Part shown: positions 31,443-41,472 of the stretch, piece by piece
Layout: each line of letters starts with the position of its first letter
Position numbering within the stretch: position 1 is the stretch's first letter
Origin: Alentia gelatinosa
Taxonomy: Eukaryota > Annelida > Polychaeta > Phyllodocida > Polynoidae
NCBI GenBank assembly: GCA_950022655.1
Contig: OX465584.1
Location: forward strand, 45,490,723-45,554,722
Direction: 5' to 3'
DNA: 64,000 bases
Program-made: the position numbers and the translations under genes
The notes under the pieces: generated by a model
What the model was told of the DNA's origin: nothing
The model's database searches: none
Seen by the model: the letters and a program-made list of their open reading frames with translations, nothing else

Positions 31443-33780
31443 CCACGCTCCTTTGAGTTCTCTCAGCCGTGTCTCCAATCTGTCCACTGCAACAACAATA
31501 ATTATAAAATTCACTAGGAGTTTTTGAGGGGTAATTTCCCAATCGTGAGAGAAAATCAGGTATAATGTTGTCACCTGAGGACACCCTGCACATGACTAGT
31601 TTGATGTTATACATGACACAGATCCAGAAGATCTCACGGATCCATGTCATGGTTTTTGGAGATCTGCTTTTTCCTGATCGTACCGCTAGCAGAACTTGAT
31701 TGTTATCAGTGTAGACATATACAATGGCATTTCTGAATCTGGAGTACCACCTATGTAACATGACTACGATAGGCCATAATTCTCTGAGATTTATAGAATC
31801 TGAATATTCTAATTCCATAGGAGAATTCTCAATGTGATGTTCAATTATTTGGACTGTATCGTCCCACGACCCTGCAAACCAGTCAGGGTAGCAAGTTCCA
31901 CCAAACCCTTTCATAGATGCATCGGTGGCCACCATGAATGAAACTGTTGTATTTGTTGTGAGTATCATCGTTTTGCCATTGAAGATCCTCACAAAGGATA
32001 ACCACCATCTCACATCCGCTTTCAGCCATTCTGGAACAGCACAGATCTTTGCTTTTTCTGGAAAATAACGAATGAAATTTATGATTCTTCGCACAAAAGT
32101 TCTTCCACCATGTACTACATTTCCAGCTGCTGATAAGGAACCACACAACGATTGTGCCATACATTTTGTTACATGAGATTTTCCTGAAAATTCTGTCAGA
32201 AGTTCTGTTAGGGTATTTAGTTTTTCTTCTGGTAATGAAACCTGAAGGAGATTTGAATCAATCTCGATCCCCAAGTACCGAATTCTACGGGATGGTTTTA
32301 TTTCTTTTGCGATATTTATTTCAAATCCCAAATAGTTTAGAACTTTTTTGAGAATTAACATATCTGATTTACATTTTTCTTCTGAAGGACTCACTATCAG
32401 AAAGTCGTCTAGGTAGCAAAAGACATTTTTTACTCCTGACAATTCTACCAGTTTGACTACGAAATCTGTAATAGTGGTGAATATGTAGGGACTACATTTT
32501 AGTCCGAAGGACAAACAGCAATCCACCAACCATTCGCTCCTATCACCAAATTCCCATCTCAAGCCTTGCAATGTTCTATGTTCTGGTTTTATGTGTACTG
32601 ACCGGTAGGCCGCTTTTATATCGACAACTGACATAAAGCAGTCTAATTCTATACACTCTAAAATCTTGTCAAATTTTGTAAAGGTAAAGACCTTTGCTGT
32701 CTCATCCATGAAGTTGTTTATGCTTTCGCCTATAGGGCGTTTTGCATCAGTGATTGGTCTGAGTGAACCGTCTTTTTTTGTAACACCCCCCATAGAGTGT
32801 ACACATCTAGGTTGATTAGAAACAATAATCATTTTTCCAGCACCTAACTCCTTTTCCAGAATTTCTGACATTTCACTTGCAATTTGATCTTGTTTTATGG
32901 ACTCGTAATTATTTCTGAAATAATTTCCACTAAAACCATCATCAACTATGGAGAATCCCGTTGTTACTCCTTCTAGAATGTACTCACAGTCACATTTTTC
33001 TTTTAAGTCTTCACACACGTCAAAAAACGCGCAAGGATTTAATTGTAGTAGACAACCCTGTAAGTAATGTTTTCCATCACACGGACCTTTACAAGGTCTC
33101 TCGAAAACCTTGGTTGGTCCTTCCCACTTCACAGAGTCAGGAGTCTTACCTATGCATTCAAATGTACCTACATTTTGGTTCCCTTTTAAACCACTGGGAG
33201 GCGCCTCCTCTCGCCACCCTGATTTTTTCACACATTGGGGTAGATCCTCGTCTCCAGTCGACGATGAGTATTCATTATTGGCAACGAACATTCTGCAATT
33301 AGAAGACTTTACAAGAATTTCATTTTCCGAATCAATTTTTCTTTCCGAGTTTTGAATTTGATCCATTGAATACACTTTTTGAATTTCTGAATCTTTTGTT
33401 CTCAACTGGTACAATTTCCCTAGCAATTTTGAACTTTTCATCAAATTTGCTTTTTCATCAGAAGTCATTTCGTATCCTCTACCACTATAGTCTCCTTTGA
33501 CCATATCCTCAAATTGGTAGTTTGAATCCACTTCTGGGTGACAACCTAAGGCAGAATTCCCACTTCTGTCTACACAAGTTTTTCCAAAGTCTGGACTTTC
33601 TTTTGAAAAAACACAACCAGAAAAAAATTCCAAAAGATTTTCTGAGTCACTTACATCAGAAAACATCCCCTGGGCCGGAATTTGTCCCTCCGAATCGGGC
33701 TCTGAACTAACACAAGCTATGTCCAAACCCTGCCTACTGTGTGAGAATTCATGGGGATGCACTACTAGGCCTCGAGTCAA
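31417..33780 (-). CDS. Reverse transcriptase-RNase H (ORF2) of the Ngaro-like element
   Basis: Polyprotein that would copy element RNA into DNA and degrade the RNA strand. In 787-residue numbering, residues 1-265 are Ser/Asp/Cys-rich without a recognised domain. RT spans about 315-550, with fingers motif KKDGSLRPITDAKRP (335-349), catalytic Asp387 in VDIKAAYRSV, LSFGLKCSPYIF (423-434), and YLDD at 456-459. RNase H spans about 612-745 with Asp620 (ATDAS), Glu667 (LRELWP), Asp692 (YTDNN) and Asp737/Asp742. No protease, integrase or methyltransferase is seen. The frame has no ATG at its start: codon 1 here is TTG, and the frame is continuous with gag apart from one UAG (33816-33814). The first internal Met is residue 39. 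Readthrough or initiation at Met39 are both possible. Confidence 0.9.
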   Translation of the reverse strand: MTRGLVVHPHEFSHSRQGLDIACVSSEPDSEGQIPAQGMFSDVSDSENLLEFFSGCVFSKESPDFGKTCVDRSGNSALGCHPEVDSNYQFEDMVKGDYSGRGYEMTSDEKANLMKSSKLLGKLYQLRTKDSEIQKVYSMDQIQNSERKIDSENEILVKSSNCRMFVANNEYSSSTGDEDLPQCVKKSGWREEAPPSGLKGNQNVGTFECIGKTPDSVKWEGPTKVFERPCKGPCDGKHYLQGCLLQLNPCAFFDVCEDLKEKCDCEYILEGVTTGFSIVDDGFSGNYFRNNYESIKQDQIASEMSEILEKELGAGKMIIVSNQPRCVHSMGGVTKKDGSLRPITDAKRPIGESINNFMDETAKVFTFTKFDKILECIELDCFMSVVDIKAAYRSVHIKPEHRTLQGLRWEFGDRSEWLVDCCLSFGLKCSPYIFTTITDFVVKLVELSGVKNVFCYLDDFLIVSPSEEKCKSDMLILKKVLNYLGFEINIAKEIKPSRRIRYLGIEIDSNLLQVSLPEEKLNTLTELLTEFSGKSHVTKCMAQSLCGSLSAAGNVVHGGRTFVRRIINFIRYFPEKAKICAVPEWLKADVRWWLSFVRIFNGKTMILTTNTTVSFMVATDASMKGFGGTCYPDWFAGSWDDTVQIIEHHIENSPMELEYSDSINLRELWPIVVMLHRWYSRFRNAIVYVYTDNNQVLLAVRSGKSRSPKTMTWIREIFWICVMYNIKLVMCRVSSGDNIIPDFLSRLGNYPSKTPSEFYNYCCCSGQIGDTAERTQRSVDGGKYYVD

Positions 33781-33813
33781 TCTATTTTTAGACTGATCGA
33801 GGTACCTTTCATC

Positions 33814-35049
33814 CTATTTTTGATCTTTGCCTTTTGGGCACGCGTGCACCGGGTGTGAGCCCGTGCACTCCATGCACTCATGGCGAAACTTGCACCAGTT
33901 GAAAGAACATCCTTTTTTCTCGTTGTATGCCCAACAAGGCCCCTTCTTATTTCCTGATCTTTGCTTATTTCTCCTTTGAGTAGAATCTTTCTCTTTTTCT
34001 TTTTGTGTACTTTTGAGATTTTCATGTCCTAAGCAGCAGAAGAAGCTCTCATGGTCTCCGTATGTGAAAGCAGACAATCCCATTACTTCTCCCTTTTCTC
34101 TGACCATCTGGTCATATTTTACGACCGCTTGACTGGTGTAAAACTTGGACTTGTCTACTAGAAATTGGATATGACGCACGTACCCCGCTACTTCTACACC
34201 TCTTTCAGCCATAGAGGCTACCATACTGGTACTCGCTGATATGACCTCTTCTATAGTGGCCGTGGATATTGATTTGCCAAAAGGCAAGTGTAAATCCAAA
34301 TCAAAAACTGTGCATTTTCTTTTTCTCTTTTTTTCATCTCCATGACAACATTGTACAGCTTGTCCTGACTGACTAGTTCTGTCTAGGATACCTGGTTTTA
34401 AAAACCCTGGAGAAAACCCTGAACTAACATTATTTTCCAAGTTTTTTTGAAGAAAGGATACCTCACCTGTCCTTTTTACTTCCTGGTCAGTTCGGTTCTC
34501 TGAATCTACACCTGCTGGTGAGGGTGGGTAGAACCCACGAGACATGTCTAAAAATGTTTCCTCTCTTTTAAAAGGGTTAGAATCCTTTTGTCTCGCTCCG
34601 GTCATTCCCATACCTCCTATTGCTCCTTGCAAGTCAGTCATATCTTCTTTTCTTGTAAACTTTGGCTTTTCTGTAGTAGAAGTTGAAATATCCCCTGAGT
34701 CTGATAGTTCTAATTTATCTAGAACCCTGTGTAATACTCCCAAGACCTCGTCTAATTTACGAGAGTTTCCTCCAACTTTAAAGGATAATCTATCAACATC
34801 TCTTTCGTTCTTTGATATTCTCTCACTAACATCTTGTTCCTGTTCTATCAATGCCTCTGCACCTTCTTGTAAATAGATATCACTGTCAGTCTGTATGGCT
34901 GACAAGTCTAGGAATTTTTCAAAGTCTTTTTCTCCTAACCCTGCCAGTTTGCATTTCTCTCTAGCTGACTCTGCAAATTTACACGGTGAAGGACCTCGCG
35001 GCCTATGTGAATGTCCACAGTCGGAACACTTGACCAACCTTTTCCCCAT
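33814..35049 (-). CDS. Gag-like protein (ORF1) of the Ngaro-like element
   Basis: 411 residues from an ATG at 35049, 37 nt after repeat A1. The likely role is RNA binding and particle formation. N-terminal cysteines C8, C11 and C23 with H13/H15 may bind zinc. A charged, possibly helical or coiled segment lies at 62-115. A basic KKRKRK (240-245) could be a nuclear signal. The tail (349-370) is Lys/Arg-rich and is followed by a CCCH-type cluster (C372-x8-C381-x4-C386-x3-H390) and a zinc knuckle (C392-x2-C395-x3-H399-x4-C404). Zinc knuckles near the C-terminus are usual for gag proteins. The frame ends in UAG directly in frame with the RT ORF, 33 nt before that ORF's nominal first codon. Confidence 0.85.
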   Translation of the reverse strand: MGKRLVKCSDCGHSHRPRGPSPCKFAESAREKCKLAGLGEKDFEKFLDLSAIQTDSDIYLQEGAEALIEQEQDVSERISKNERDVDRLSFKVGGNSRKLDEVLGVLHRVLDKLELSDSGDISTSTTEKPKFTRKEDMTDLQGAIGGMGMTGARQKDSNPFKREETFLDMSRGFYPPSPAGVDSENRTDQEVKRTGEVSFLQKNLENNVSSGFSPGFLKPGILDRTSQSGQAVQCCHGDEKKRKRKCTVFDLDLHLPFGKSISTATIEEVISASTSMVASMAERGVEVAGYVRHIQFLVDKSKFYTSQAVVKYDQMVREKGEVMGLSAFTYGDHESFFCCLGHENLKSTQKEKEKDSTQRRNKQRSGNKKGPCWAYNEKKGCSFNWCKFRHECMECTGSHPVHACPKGKDQK

Positions 35050-35086
35050 GTGTAGTGTGCTTAGCCTCAGTTATAGGCTCTCAAGC

Positions 35087-35249
35087 TATTCTCTCTCTCT
35101 CAGGCGCGCGGTGCGTTCGGTGCAGTGGATCGATGTTGAGTGAGGTCGAGCTTGGTTCCTCAGCTCCGCTCGTCAGGTGTCACTGCAGACTCGCGCTCCC
35201 TCTAGTATCCGTTGCGCCTATATACGATTACCCCCTCTGGCGTATTCTT

Positions 35250-35254
<5 letters not shown>
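35087..35254 (-). repeat. Split direct repeat A1 (5' end of element)
   Basis: 168 bp, identical by eye to A2. The outer end TTCTTCACAT on the plus strand runs straight into (AT)n. It probably holds the element promoter; the inner end is a CT/GA dinucleotide run (35089-35102). Confidence 0.93.

Positions 35255-35300
<46 letters not shown>
35253..35300. repeat. (AT)n microsatellite, right flank of retrotransposon
   Basis: About 48 bp of pure AT repeats immediately outside A1. Together with 30088-30106 it marks the interrupted target tract. Confidence 0.95.
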
Positions 35301-35302
<2 letters not shown>

Positions 35303-38082
35303 CATACAAAAAGTAAATTAAGTACTGATGATCATGCTAGAGTAGAAACGTTAGTAGAGTTGGTCGGTCCGAATGTAAGTCGAATCCAGCTAAGTGGCCA
35401 GTGCGCATATCACCTCCAGCGGCCCTCTGCCTTCCGGAATGACCAATAAATATGGCCTTGGGGGAGGCTGCTCGTGGTAGAAGGCAGGACGAATCCTGTC
35501 TCTTGGGTCCCCATACAGTGACAGTAACGTGATATGGTGATAGGCTGTCCTTAGTACGTAGCATGATTAACGGCGATAAGGCGACAAACGTCAGAATGAC
35601 GACACTCTCCAGCTACACTAATGACGTCAGTCGCCTGCCAGGTATGGTTACTGACATATGGATGCTGACAGAAATATATCTTTAACTTGGAAGGTGGCAG
35701 CAGAACCTTTGAGCAAGTCCCTTTAGAAAGTTGTAGCTACATATGACAGCTGTAGAGTATCATGAGTCATGTGGTTTTATGTGTTACTACAATAAATCCC
35801 TACAATCATCAAAATTGCATTGCTTTTTCTGAAATTAAAAAATCCTCAACACTTCACGGATTAATGGCTTTAAGTTTATTCCTCGAACAGTTTATTCCTC
35901 GAGCACCACAGAAGTAGATTCTTTGAGAGTAGTGTTGCTATACTGTATCCTGCAGTCCTATTTCTTACCTTTTATGTCATGTGCATTGGCCTAATATATC
36001 TAAACAGTTTATATACCATGTGTATACATCTAAACAATTGATATACCCTGTATTCTATAATAGAATTGATGATTGATATCATTTTATGATAGTCCTTTAC
36101 TTGTATTTGGTGATGTAATTAGTGTAGGAGTACCGCGCTCTTCCATTTTAAATGGAAATAACCTTCGTTCCTAGTTATTAACGAGACTTCTGAGATACAG
36201 ACTTATTTATTTTTAACCTCCTAAGGCGCTTGACTTCCACGCAAAATAAAACCGCGGCAAATCCATATCGTGAATAATCAATGGAATTAATTCACAGTCT
36301 GTGGTGCAATACGGTAGTTAGTACAGTGAGACTAACCCTGTGTCTAGCCTGTATGTATAAAAAGCCGGAGAGTCTGGATGAACGACCCTAGCCCCCCTAC
36401 CCATCCACCTCCTGCACTTATACCCCACCTAGACCCAGCCAACCACCCCATCCTTTCATTACCCAAGGCTACGTATTGATGCCTCTGGGAGAGTCATACA
36501 ACGTTTATGGTCTCCAAACATGTCGTGCTGCAGACACTAAGTCTCTTGAAGGAGGCCTTGGAGTCAGTCATAACTCTTCTCCTATATATAACGTCCGCGG
36601 GAACTCCGCTAGATGGGGATACGGGCGGGGGGGGGGGCATAGCAGGAAAAACTGATTGCACACACAAAGTCAACGGCGACCAACGTTTAACATATCACGT
36701 GGATGGGATCTAGAAGGAAGCTTAGTGGTGAAGCCGTGGAATATGACTGATGGGACTACTTTTTGTGATGTGATGTCAATGTATCCTATGTCCATCCTAT
36801 ACTGTTCTCCAACTACATCATGACCACTTGTCTATCAGAAAAAGACTGGAGTATGCTTGAAGGGTAATATTGGTATTTCGTAGTTGACTAGGGACAAATT
36901 ATCCTCATATTTATCAAGATTCATTTATCAGCCATCCAATGGATTTACTATTGCAATGTGATTGAAATGCTATTTAGACAAATAGAAGATTTAATGTATT
37001 GTCTGAAACAGAACAACGTTGTAGGTTGTTCATGCTCTAATTAGGAAGCAGTTCCTTTGAAGGAAAGTGACTTAAATGCTTCTATAGCATGCTTTAACTA
37101 TTATGATTTAGATCATGCAACACGCACATTTATAAATCTGAACATAGAGAGTATTGTCTAACTACTCATTGTAAGCAATTGATAATGTCAGATCAGACTG
37201 TATTGACGGATTCATTTCTCTTTTACCTTATAATGACTCCTTTTACGATTGTTATAGTGCTCAATTGAGATCAAACGGATTGGTTAGTATTAGTGTTAAG
37301 ATCATTGAGTAGAATTAGGGTTTATTGTAAGGATATCATTTGTGGTTTTGGCAGAGTAAGGGGTACAGAAATAACTTATCACAGTTAGTGTTTACATTGA
37401 TGTCCTACTAGACTGCAATGATAGACAGCCACATAGGTTTTGTTGCGGTGTATGCTTAAAAGCGGGATTCTAGGTACTAATCTACCGAAGATGTGTGTAC
37501 TTTAAACCTTTCCCTAGTCTAAGACAATTATCCTATTCATGTACTTGTCTCAGAGAAACACCCTCTTAGGGACATGAATCCTGCCGTGCGAATTCCACTT
37601 AAAGTGATAGAGTTCTAGTTGAGGCCATAAGTGATCTAATTGTATATGCTAGGAGTGGTTAGGGAAATATGATTTGGCAGAATATTTGGGTCGGGGGAGA
37701 GATATCAACGGACAAATATCCTTGAAGAAGGGAATCCGATAGAGCTGCCAGAGGGAGATTTTCACAAGTAGACATCCTGCATAAGTACTTGAGTCACACC
37801 AATCTTCTGCGTGATTCAAATTTTTCTTTTGTTGGTGAGTCAATTTTCTTATTGACATTGTGTTATCCCGTTGTCTTGGCCGTACCCTCGCCGTACCGTC
37901 TCCTTATGTCCATATTAACTAGACTTAAGTCGACGAGATGTAGGGGGCAGAGCGGGCAAAAACCATAAAAATACCATAAAAACACCAAGTCCAGTTAAGA
38001 TTCTGCCAAAATCCATTACCAGGACTGGCGGGGTGAAGGTGTAAACCTAGCATTAGGCTATATAGAGGAAACCTATGAAAGT
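35301..38082. other. No gene seen
   Basis: AT-rich with a run of eleven or more G near 36627-36638. A 69-codon minus frame (37649-37858) has no recognised domain. Confidence 0.35.
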
Positions 38083-38194
38083 TTAGGACCAGAGCTTGTA
38101 TCCCATCAAGTTTGAATCGTGTAGTAATTCACAAGGCAAAGCCATGTGGATTGTATAGCGATTCAAACGAGATGGGATCAAGCTCTGACCCTAG
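38083..38194. repeat. Hairpin repeat with ~40-bp arms
   Basis: The left arm (38083-38122, with CCAGAGCTTGTATCCCATCA) pairs with the right arm (38154-38194, with GATGGGATCAAGCTCTG). The arms share GATTCAAAC/GTTTGAATC inside, and the loop is about 31 nt. Probably a small foldback element. Confidence 0.75.
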
Positions 38195-38637
38195 AATTGA
38201 ATAGGCTTATACAGGGTTATAATAAACATCTAATACAGAGACAATTACACACAGTAAAATGAGTGAGATATTAGGAGCTTAGAGTGAGAGTGCAAGATAT
38301 GACCTAAATAAGTTTGTCTGAAGTCGATTTTATGACACTTCAAAAGCCATCTTTGATCCAGCAAAAAAAACCCAAAAAACCGCCCTGGTCATATTTATCA
38401 TGGCTTGGTGATGAGAAACAAGTTGTATTTTTTTAGTAGCCTTATAGTTGAATCACAACACTGCTCAAATCGTAACGCCACCAGCATGGCGTAGAGACTT
38501 GGTCATCTTCACGGATTAACGGATGTGTAAGCACTTGATAATGAAATCTACGTTCATCAAAGGATCAGATGCCAGAAAATTTTGCTTACGATTAATGCAC
38601 GCTGCACGACCATGAACTTTCCTTGCCCCGCCCATAC

Positions 38638-38720
38638 CCTGACATGCCTGGCAGCCGGCAGGGGCTCAACACATCTCAGGTACACTGCCATTAGCTGCCT
38701 TTGATTATGTATCGCCTTTC
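38638..38720 (-). CDS. Possible internal exon, unknown product
   Basis: On the minus strand, acceptor GTGACACAG|GAAAGG and donor GTCAGG|GTATGG bound an 83-nt segment that is open in one frame (about 27 codons, starting Lys-Ala-Ile-His-Asn). Start phase 1 matches the end phase of the candidate exon at 39905-40316. Product not recognised. Splice sites are by eye only. Confidence 0.15.
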
Positions 38721-39245
38721 CTGTGTCACTAGATACAGTTTTACACCACAATTACTCACGGTACAGATGCTATCCGATGGCCCACTTACGGCAGGCAACT
38801 GAGTTCAAGTACATTTCTTTATCTTGAGAAATATATTGACTTTTCTCTTTCCTTTATTCTATGTTCATCCCTTGAGTCGCCAGTACATGTATAGATCCTA
38901 ATGGTCGTAACATATTTGATAATCCATTTCAGATTATGGAGTCATATTGTCATAAATCAAGATTTATTTTAATGGGCAATATGAACGATTCTCCGCGGAA
39001 TATACATTATCAGAAGCACCATTACGTTTCTTCCCAAGCTGAGTATCATTACCAAGACAAGCATGCTGATGATGATCGAGTTATTTTTAAGGTGGGATAG
39101 ATAAAATCACCATAGCCTTCTTAAAAATACCTGCATCGGTCGGGTAGCATTTAGATGTACCTCCACCCCTGGCCCACCTTATGAAGAGGAAACAGGTGAA
39201 AATGATAAATAACTGAAAACGCTTTACCAGCGTAGTGCAGGGGTC

Positions 39246-39345
39246 AAGTACGCATGCGCTCGACAATAATGAAACCACCAATTGAAGGCGGAAATGGACG
39301 CAGGCAATGGCTACTGGTCACGTGATGAGCCGATTGCTTACGTCA
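39246..39345. promoter_or_regulatory. NRF1-like, E-box and CRE-like sites
   Basis: TACGCATGCGCTC (about 39249, NRF1-like), GGTCACGTGATG (about 39317) and CTTACGTCATT (about 39337) lie within 100 bp. This could be a promoter, but no start codon with a long frame follows on either strand. Confidence 0.3.
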
Positions 39346-39888
39346 TTTATTTAAAACATGGATTCTCGCGGCTGATCCCTCCCGTAAACAAGGCTTCATT
39401 TCTGCTCTGGTATTGATTGGTATGTCTGTGAAATAGCAGTGATTTATTTCATTGTGTTAATTACCTCCAATGAGAGAAATGTTCAGTAAATTATTGATAG
39501 TTTTTGTACTCTGCGTTCACTTAGGATTTAAAGGGCAACTCTTCGAATATTCAATTTATTGTAGGGAGACATTTATATATTTCGTCCAATAACACTATAA
39601 CCATCAATGATTGTTGACTTGTCAAGGTCCATCATGATCGGTAATCCTACTAAAAAGTTAACATTTTCCTTTTGGGATTATCAAAATGATGTCTCAGTTA
39701 ATTCTAAGACCCTAGATACGTAGAAGACAAGACACTACTGCATTGTACCCAACAAAAGCGAGGGAATCTGTGGTTAACCTTGATACCTGATCGACACTAA
39801 TGAGCACAGTCAGGAGCAACTCGTGGAAGCACGTCAGCAAGGTCAACAGGTGTGAGGTGAAGGATGGCGGGGGTCACACCTCCACCCC
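39346..39888. other. No gene seen
   Basis: No exon or repeat recognised. Confidence 0.35.
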
Positions 39889-39904
39889 TCACACCCGGCT
39901 ACCT

Positions 39905-40316
39905 GTGGGGATCTGATGCATCGTACAAGGACACACGTAGCCACAGACAGTCGGTGTCCGTGCCAGATAGCAGTAATCCTCGTGAATGTATGTAGCTGTA
40001 GTGGTATGATCGTGTAGGATGGTGGGAGCGTTACTGCTGATGTTGTTCAGCTGGGCACCCCATTGCAAGCGACATGGCTCCGACAAGGCCATGTATAAAA
40101 ATTCCCGCATCAAAGCCTTGTCATAGAATGTCCGAGTAAATAATAAAATTATCGCATCCTCGCTATGTCGGAATCTTAAATCCTCTATGTCGTAGTATGT
40201 CGGATTGCTTGTAATTGTGTGTCGGAAACCCAGTGGGTTTAGTAGTGAGATTGGCGTTGATAGAAGTGTTGTTGAGGGGTGGTATATAGTGATGGCGCAA
40301 GTGATATAGTGGTGCT
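39905..40316 (-). CDS. Best candidate host exon, unknown product
   Basis: On the minus strand a very long pyrimidine tract ((CT)n, 40326-40393) is followed by ATGATCACCCCAAG|CACCAC, a plausible 3' splice site. The frame then stays open for about 137 codons to CCCCACAG|GTAGCC, a plausible donor. The start is phase 0 and the end phase 1. The full open frame (39889-40365) is the longest on this strand that is neither transposon nor simple sequence. The protein is polar, with an acidic/basic middle (YYDIEDLRFRHSEDA) and a Cys-rich end (CGYVCPC). I recognise no domain. Upstream candidate 41365-41472 ends in phase 0 and downstream candidate 38638-38720 starts in phase 1, so the three could join. 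Chance remains possible. Confidence 0.3.
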
Positions 40317-40325
40317 TGGGGTGAT

Positions 40326-40393
40326 CATGAGAGAGAGAGAGAGAGAGAAAAATAGACACAGACACAGAGAGACAGAGAGACAGACAGAGACAG
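40326..40393. repeat. (GA)n-rich tract
   Basis: GA dinucleotides followed by CAGA and GACA repeats on the plus strand, a CT-rich pyrimidine tract on the minus strand. Confidence 0.9.
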
Positions 40394-41364
40394 CTACGTA
40401 ATAATCCGAGCTTTTTTTATTTTAAGAAAACGATAAAAGAACTCGCAATCATGAGAAATAGATTACAAGTATTACGATTACGAATCCGGTTCTTGATCCC
40501 TTCGATCTACATCAGTGATTTGAGCTTTGGTCTTCTGTTGAGTCTGAAGGTCACCTCGTAGCTTAGCAGAGACATTTATTGAGAGTGAAATCAAAACGGC
40601 TCCGATGAAACAACTTGATAAGCCAGAAATGGGTAATAAATGTTGTATTTTCTTCATCTTTCATACTAATAAGGATGTTAAATCATTCCCTCATCTGCCG
40701 ATTCAAAAACAGGTGCTTCAGGTAAAACATACATCGTATGTCAGATATATCTCCGCTAATTAGCCAGCCCATAAAAACAGATAGAATTACGAAAGGAACG
40801 CATTTATGACCAATTAAATGTGTTGGAGAGAGGGAAGGGTTATTGCCTCCAGGAAAAATCAACTCTTTACAACCTATGACTCATGAGTATTAAAAAATAC
40901 CGTTGTGCTCGCCTGATGTACCTTAGAATGACAATAGGACGCCTACATGCCACAGCAGTATGTCTCCTGACTTCCCACGCCATGAGTCACACGCCCCTTA
41001 CCTTCGCAACCCCGCACACCACCTCCCAGCCTTATCGTGGGGGGGGGGAGGGGGCATTGTCCTCGGCCCTCTCAGTGGGGTGAGCACCCTGCCCTCGATG
41101 GCGTCACCCCCACCTGCTACCTGCACGATGAATGGGGTCGGAGGACGTGACTGATGAACCCGGGGCCGCTGTAGTATGCGGTATGAGCAGCTCAGGGGAC
41201 TTTGTTGGGAGTTGCTCAGGCGCTTTATCATAGTGAGGAGGGTAGTGTAGACTGTGGTGTGGTGCGTTGAGGCGGATCAGTGTGAAGGCGAGGTACACCT
41301 GGGTGTCAGTTATTAGTGGTGCTGTGTGGGGGTAGAGTCCTACCAGGTATTCGGTAACACTTAC
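40394..41364. other. No gene seen (possible intron)
   Basis: Contains a run of ten G near 41040-41049 followed by AGGGGG, and a GC-rich patch at 41000-41180. It would be intronic if the minus-strand model is right. Confidence 0.3.
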
Positions 41365-41472
41365 CTTGCAGCGGCTTTCACTACCCAATGATTCTACTTG
41401 TTTAGGGAACTGCACCCAGTTAACCTGGTCATTATAGGTTCCAAATATTGATGGGAGACTCAAAAGCTGCAT
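41365..41472 (-). CDS. Possible exon ending in a consensus splice donor
   Basis: On the minus strand the frame from the ATG at 41472 gives 36 codons up to CTGCAAG|GTAAGTG, an exact match to the animal donor consensus (AAG|GTAAGT), in phase 0. The ATG context is weak (T at -3), so this could also be part of a larger exon. The protein starts Met-Gln-Leu-Leu-Ser-Leu-Pro and has no recognised domain. Phase 0 fits the acceptor at 40316. Confidence 0.25.

Larger units (their letters stand above)
30104..35254 (-). mobile_element. Ngaro-like tyrosine-recombinase retrotransposon, apparently full length
   Basis: A 5151-bp element transcribed on the minus strand. Reading 5' to 3' it has repeat A1 (35254-35087), gag-like ORF1, RT-RNase H ORF2, tyrosine recombinase ORF3, then B1 (30510-30401), A2 (30402-30235) and B2 (30213-30104). 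Split direct repeats of this type, with a YR and no methyltransferase domain or DDE integrase, are the hallmark of Ngaro elements in the DIRS order. These are believed to integrate as circles through the YR without target duplication, and none is seen. A1 equals A2 and B1 equals B2 by eye, and all ORFs are open, so it is young and may be able to move. It lies in an (AT)n tract. Confidence 0.9.

Noticed and set aside
31883..32164. 93-codon minus-strand ORF within the RT ORF
   Set aside because: Alternative-frame shadow of RT-RNase H, with no domain.
33777..34025. Lys/Arg-rich minus-strand ORF between gag and RT
   Set aside because: It overlaps the end of gag in another frame, a shadow of the zinc-knuckle region.
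30104..35254. DIRS1- or PAT-type element
   Set aside because: No methyltransferase domain after RNase H, and the terminal repeats are direct and split rather than inverted. Ngaro fits better.
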